A DNA stretch of 17,598 nucleotides from an uncultured Sphingomonadales bacterium. Lineage in GTDB: Bacteria; Pseudomonadota; Alphaproteobacteria; Sphingomonadales; Sphingomonadaceae. Position 1 is the stretch's first letter; every line of letters starts with the position of its first letter. Below, in pieces: positions 14,803 to 17,598 of the stretch. Under the pieces are notes generated by a model. That model did no database searches. It saw only the letters and a list, made by a program, of their open reading frames with translations, and was not told where the DNA came from. A program made the position numbers and the translations under genes. The stretch covers positions 1 to 17,598 of the forward strand of contig CAIKKO010000240.1 of NCBI GenBank assembly GCA_903828025.1. The letters run 5' to 3'.

Positions 14803-16580
14803 CAACGGCCTCCCCACGGCAGCAATCGGGTGGTCAGCGACACCATCATCCTCGGCTCGGGCCGACGGCCCGTCAGCCCAGCGCGATCGAGCGGTACGGC
14901 GATCGTGGCATCGAGCCGGAACCGGCTGCCGAGCTCCGCGCGCACCCCGCCGCCCACCGACGACAGCCGCTGCGCCTTGCCCGCGCCGCGATCCCACGCC
15001 CAGGCCGCATCGGCAAAAGCAAAGGGCTGGACTTGCGGCCCGTCGCCATGTCCGATCTGCAGCCGCGGTCCGCGCAGTTCGGTCGCCACGCCGAGGCCGC
15101 TGTCGCCGGTGATCGCACCCGGATCATAGCCGCGCCCGACGGTATAGTTGCCCGGCGCAAAGGCTTCAAAACCCAGCACCTTGCGAAACGCATATTGCGC
15201 GCGCGGATTGACCGATATCGAGAACCGGCCCAGCGCATGTTCGTATTCGAGTTCGCCGCGCACCACTGTCGCGGCGGGCGTGGCGTCGAACCGGCTCGTC
15301 GGCACCCGGCCAAGGCACGCCGCCCCCAGACACGAGCGGCTGGCGCCGAGGCCCAGAAGCCCCTGTCGCAGCTCAAGCGAGCCATTCAACCGCCATGCCG
15401 GATCGGACCGGGACAAATCGACGCTGTCGAAATCAAGCCTCGTCCACAGCAGCCGCAGCCGGTCGCGGCTCAGCGGCACGATCAGGGTGGTCGTCTGGTC
15501 CAGCAGATCGAAGCCGCCGCCGAGCCACAGGTTGCCATGCTGCGCGCGAATCAGCGGATAGCGGGCATAGAGGCTGGCAAGCAGCGTGCGAGCTTCCAGC
15601 ACGACACCCGGCGTGGTCGCGCCGATGTCGGGACGGGTCCATGCATGCGTGAACGAGCCGCCGACAACGAGGCCTTGATTGCCGGGCCTGAATTCGTGGC
15701 TCGCCTGCACGATCCGCTGCTCGCGAAAGTCCGAGGTCGAATAGTAAGACAGGGTGGTTGCATCGCCCCACCCGGTGAGGCCGAACGCTTGCATACGGAC
15801 TTGGCCACCCCACCGGCCCGTCGTCGCTGAAGCGAGGTTCTGGACTGAGATATCCGCAACAAACGGTTGCCGTACAACGGTTACTTCGCCGATCAGATCA
15901 CCCGGACCGGTTCCGGCGGGGCGCAAGGTCAGGCGGACATTGTACCCCGGCAAATCGCGCGCCAGCAGCAAATAGCGCTCTGCCTTGGTGCGGTCGAAGA
16001 TCTCGTCATCGGTCAGCTGCGCGAGATAGGCGTGGAGCTTGCGCTCGGCACCGCGCGTCTGCCCGCGCGCGCGGATGGCCGTGATCCGCGCATAGAGCAC
16101 TTCCATCCGCACATGGCCGTTTTCGATGCGCTGCACCGGCACTTGCACGGCTGCCAGATACCCCTTGCTGCGCAGGATTGTGGCGGCCGCATCCCGGATG
16201 TCGCACAGCACCGCAATGGGTTGCGGGGAGCCGGCGAGCGGCTTCCACGCCGCTTCCATCTCGGCGGCCGTCGCCCCCTTCAGGCCGTTGAACGTGACAT
16301 CGGTAATCGCGGTCGTGATCGACTGAAACCGGGGGTCTGCCAGTGGGCAAGCCGAGCGTTCGATCCCGCCCGAGACGGCAAGGCGTGTCGGCTGTTCGAC
16401 AGGGGCGCGGGTGATGCCGCCCAATTCATCGCGGCTCGGGCCCGAAATTGTGGGGGTGCTGGTCTGCGCCAAACCAGCGCCAGGCAGCGACCAGGCCAAG
16501 GTCGACACGAGTGCCAGGGCCAGCCGCCAACCGAGAGCAGAACCTGCCCTTCGCCAGCCGGTGCCTGCCCCCTCGATCAT
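14802..16580 (-). CDS. TpsB: ShlB/FhaC/HecB-family outer-membrane transporter, 592 aa
   Basis: This is the Omp85-superfamily partner that moves TpsA across the outer membrane. A signal peptide spans residues 1-38, with cleavage after GLA. A Pro/Thr-containing linker follows, then two POTRA domains. The first includes ITDVTFNGLKG and RDAAATILRSKGY; the second includes RDLPGYNVRLTLRPAG. The remainder is a 16-strand-type beta-barrel. It carries the family L6 motif as VGRGYDPG (Arg483) and FAFADAAWAWD near the end, and closes with an aromatic-poor LLPWGGR. A Cys pair, SCLGAAC, probably lies in an external loop. The start at ATG 16580 is chosen for the signal peptide; an in-frame start at 16706 would add 42 uncharacteristic residues. 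It is the first gene of the operon, and its stop overlaps the tpsA start. Confidence 0.92.
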   Translation of the reverse strand: MIEGAGTGWRRAGSALGWRLALALVSTLAWSLPGAGLAQTSTPTISGPSRDELGGITRAPVEQPTRLAVSGGIERSACPLADPRFQSITTAITDVTFNGLKGATAAEMEAAWKPLAGSPQPIAVLCDIRDAAATILRSKGYLAAVQVPVQRIENGHVRMEVLYARITAIRARGQTRGAERKLHAYLAQLTDDEIFDRTKAERYLLLARDLPGYNVRLTLRPAGTGPGDLIGEVTVVRQPFVADISVQNLASATTGRWGGQVRMQAFGLTGWGDATTLSYYSTSDFREQRIVQASHEFRPGNQGLVVGGSFTHAWTRPDIGATTPGVVLEARTLLASLYARYPLIRAQHGNLWLGGGFDLLDQTTTLIVPLSRDRLRLLWTRLDFDSVDLSRSDPAWRLNGSLELRQGLLGLGASRSCLGAACLGRVPTSRFDATPAATVVRGELEYEHALGRFSISVNPRAQYAFRKVLGFEAFAPGNYTVGRGYDPGAITGDSGLGVATELRGPRLQIGHGDGPQVQPFAFADAAWAWDRGAGKAQRLSSVGGGVRAELGSRFRLDATIAVPLDRAGLTGRRPEPRMMVSLTTRLLPWGGR

Positions 16581-16905
16581 CCTGTAGGCCCTCGTTTGCA
16601 ACGCTTCGCGCGCTGCGGCCAACGTGTCGTTGATACAATCCGCGTAGCAAGCGCAGTCGGTGCGAGTCAAACACCATTGTCTCCGCCGCAAGGGCTTGGA
16701 ACACAATCAGAAAAGGCGGATTTGGGTCATTTCGGCACGATTGGGGGACCGATAGTCCGTGGTATGCGCCATATCTGCACACCCCGGCGGCGTCAGCCGT
16801 GACACCGCCGGATCTACAAGCGATAATTGAAACTCAAAATCAATAGTTTAAATAGCACATTTCATGTAACTTTTAAGCCCATGAACCAAGCCATATTGGT
16901 CGCAT
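16581..16905 (-). other. Intergenic region between secA and tpsB, probable tps promoter
   Basis: These 325 bp hold no gene. The half next to secA (about 16815-16875) is AT-rich. A weak promoter-like pair on the minus strand is TTGACT (16670-16665) with TACGCG (16646-16641), 18 nt apart; the -10 is poor and I give it little weight. No operator is recognisable. A strong inverted repeat at 16785-16812 is listed separately. Confidence 0.4.
16785..16812 (-). terminator. Strong 12-bp inverted repeat after secA
   Basis: CCGGCGGTGTCA and TGACGCCGCCGG pair over 12 positions, one of them G-U, around CGGC. It starts 93 nt after the secA stop. No U-run follows on either strand, so it may end secA by a U-less mechanism, stabilise the 3' end, or be a protein-binding site for the tps promoter. 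Confidence 0.45.
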
Positions 16906-17598
16906 TCAGGCCAAAGCCCCATGACAGTGCTTGTACTTCTGGCCCGATCCGCAGGGGCACAGCGCATTGCGGCTGATCCCCAGGCTCGCATAAGGATCGC
17001 CCCCACCAGCCGGTGCCGCAGCGTCCGAACCGACAAACGGCGGCGTGAACGTGCCGAACAGCGCGCCGGCCGGCACCGCACGCGCATCGTCTTCGCCGGT
17101 CAGCGGATCGAGATGGCTCGTCAGGAAATCGGGCAGTTCGGGCAGCTGGAAGTCTTCAGGGTTGCCCATGCGGATCTCGCTGGTCATCAGAATGCGCGTG
17201 ACATCCTCGCGGATCGCCTCGAGCATCTTCTCGAACAGCCCGAAGGCCTCCTGCTTGTACTCGTTGATCGGGGTCTTCTGCGCATAAGCGCGCAGGAACA
17301 CGACCTGCCGCAACGCGTCGAGCGTGGCGAGGTGCTCCTTCCAGTGGTTGTCGAGCCGCTCGAGCAGCACCGACTTTTCCAGATTGCGCCAAGAGCCCGG
17401 TTCGACGGTCTCGATCTTCGCGGCCATTTTCTGGTCGGCCAGATCGGCGATCCGTTGCTCGATCTTCTCGGGCTCGAGCGCCTCTTCCTCCAGCCAGTTC
17501 TCGATGGGTGCATCTATCCCCAGCACATCGACCACGCGCGTGCGCAGCGCCGGGATGTTCCACTGCTCGGGGTAGGAGCCCGGCGGGCAGGCATCGCC
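16906..17598 (-). CDS. secA: SecA preprotein translocase ATPase, C-terminal 230 aa (5' part outside window)
   Basis: SecA is the cytoplasmic motor of the Sec pathway, which the three tps products need for inner-membrane export. The visible part starts GDACPPGSYPEQWNIP and continues through the helical scaffold/wing region: NLEKSVLLERLDNHWKEHL, then YAQKTPINEYKQEAF and FEKMLEAIREDV. An acidic, Pro-rich linker follows, then the zinc-binding tail NALCPCGSGQKYKHCHG (C-x-C...C-H), which contacts SecB and phospholipids. The reading frame is open and ends normally. Nothing links it functionally to the tps genes beyond shared direction. Confidence 0.97.
   Translation of the reverse strand, partial: GDACPPGSYPEQWNIPALRTRVVDVLGIDAPIENWLEEEALEPEKIEQRIADLADQKMAAKIETVEPGSWRNLEKSVLLERLDNHWKEHLATLDALRQVVFLRAYAQKTPINEYKQEAFGLFEKMLEAIREDVTRILMTSEIRMGNPEDFQLPELPDFLTSHLDPLTGEDDARAVPAGALFGTFTPPFVGSDAAAPAGGGDPYASLGISRNALCPCGSGQKYKHCHGALA

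Noticed and set aside
14803..14997. N-terminal extension of TpsA upstream of ATG 14802
   Set aside because: It would lie wholly inside the tpsB coding region, is Arg-rich and would bury the signal peptide. The 14802 start has a strong ribosome-binding site.
16581..16706. Extension of TpsB to ATG 16706
   Set aside because: It adds 42 Cys/Arg-rich residues before a clear signal peptide that starts at the internal ATG 16580.

Overview
The window is GC-rich alphaproteobacterial chromosome. A sphingomonad (Sphingomonadales) is the best guess, judged from codon and protein style and the glycine-riboswitch/DadA-like pairing; no rRNA or species marker is present. The exception is an AT-rich patch at about 565-1050.

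Left part (1-2950), a damaged accessory junction. A REP-associated tyrosine transposase (RAYT) on the minus strand has lost its N-terminus at about 560. It abuts an AT-rich remnant of a membrane-anchored protein of unknown family, whose frame breaks at a run of eight A. Next is a complete IS110-family element of the IS1111 group (about 1051-2443), with subterminal inverted repeats and a long 3' non-coding end that probably encodes its bridge/seek RNA. Its right edge cuts a DadA-like FAD-dependent amino-acid dehydrogenase gene after about 27 codons. That fragment still has its ribosome-binding site and a full tandem glycine riboswitch upstream. The rest of the gene is not on the other side of the IS, so the locus was rearranged.

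Right part (2948-16580), a three-gene minus-strand operon of about 13.6 kb filling most of the window. Its order is tpsB (outer-membrane transporter of the ShlB/FhaC type), tpsA (2914-residue filamentous-haemagglutinin-like exoprotein) and a 1037-residue exported helical/CHAT protein with a caspase-like His-Cys dyad. tpsB-tpsA overlap by 1 nt (TGATG) and tpsA-CHAT by 4 nt (ATGA), so the three are very likely translated in coupling. The reading is that TpsB secretes TpsA, which forms a long repetitive beta-helix. The exported CHAT protease is then placed to process, release or guard it. This is the most interesting system here.

Far right (16906-17598): the C-terminal 230 codons of secA, with the zinc-binding tail, upstream of and in the same direction as the tps operon. 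About 325 bp separate them. Long open frames on the plus strand opposite the tps genes are GC-driven shadows and are not annotated.
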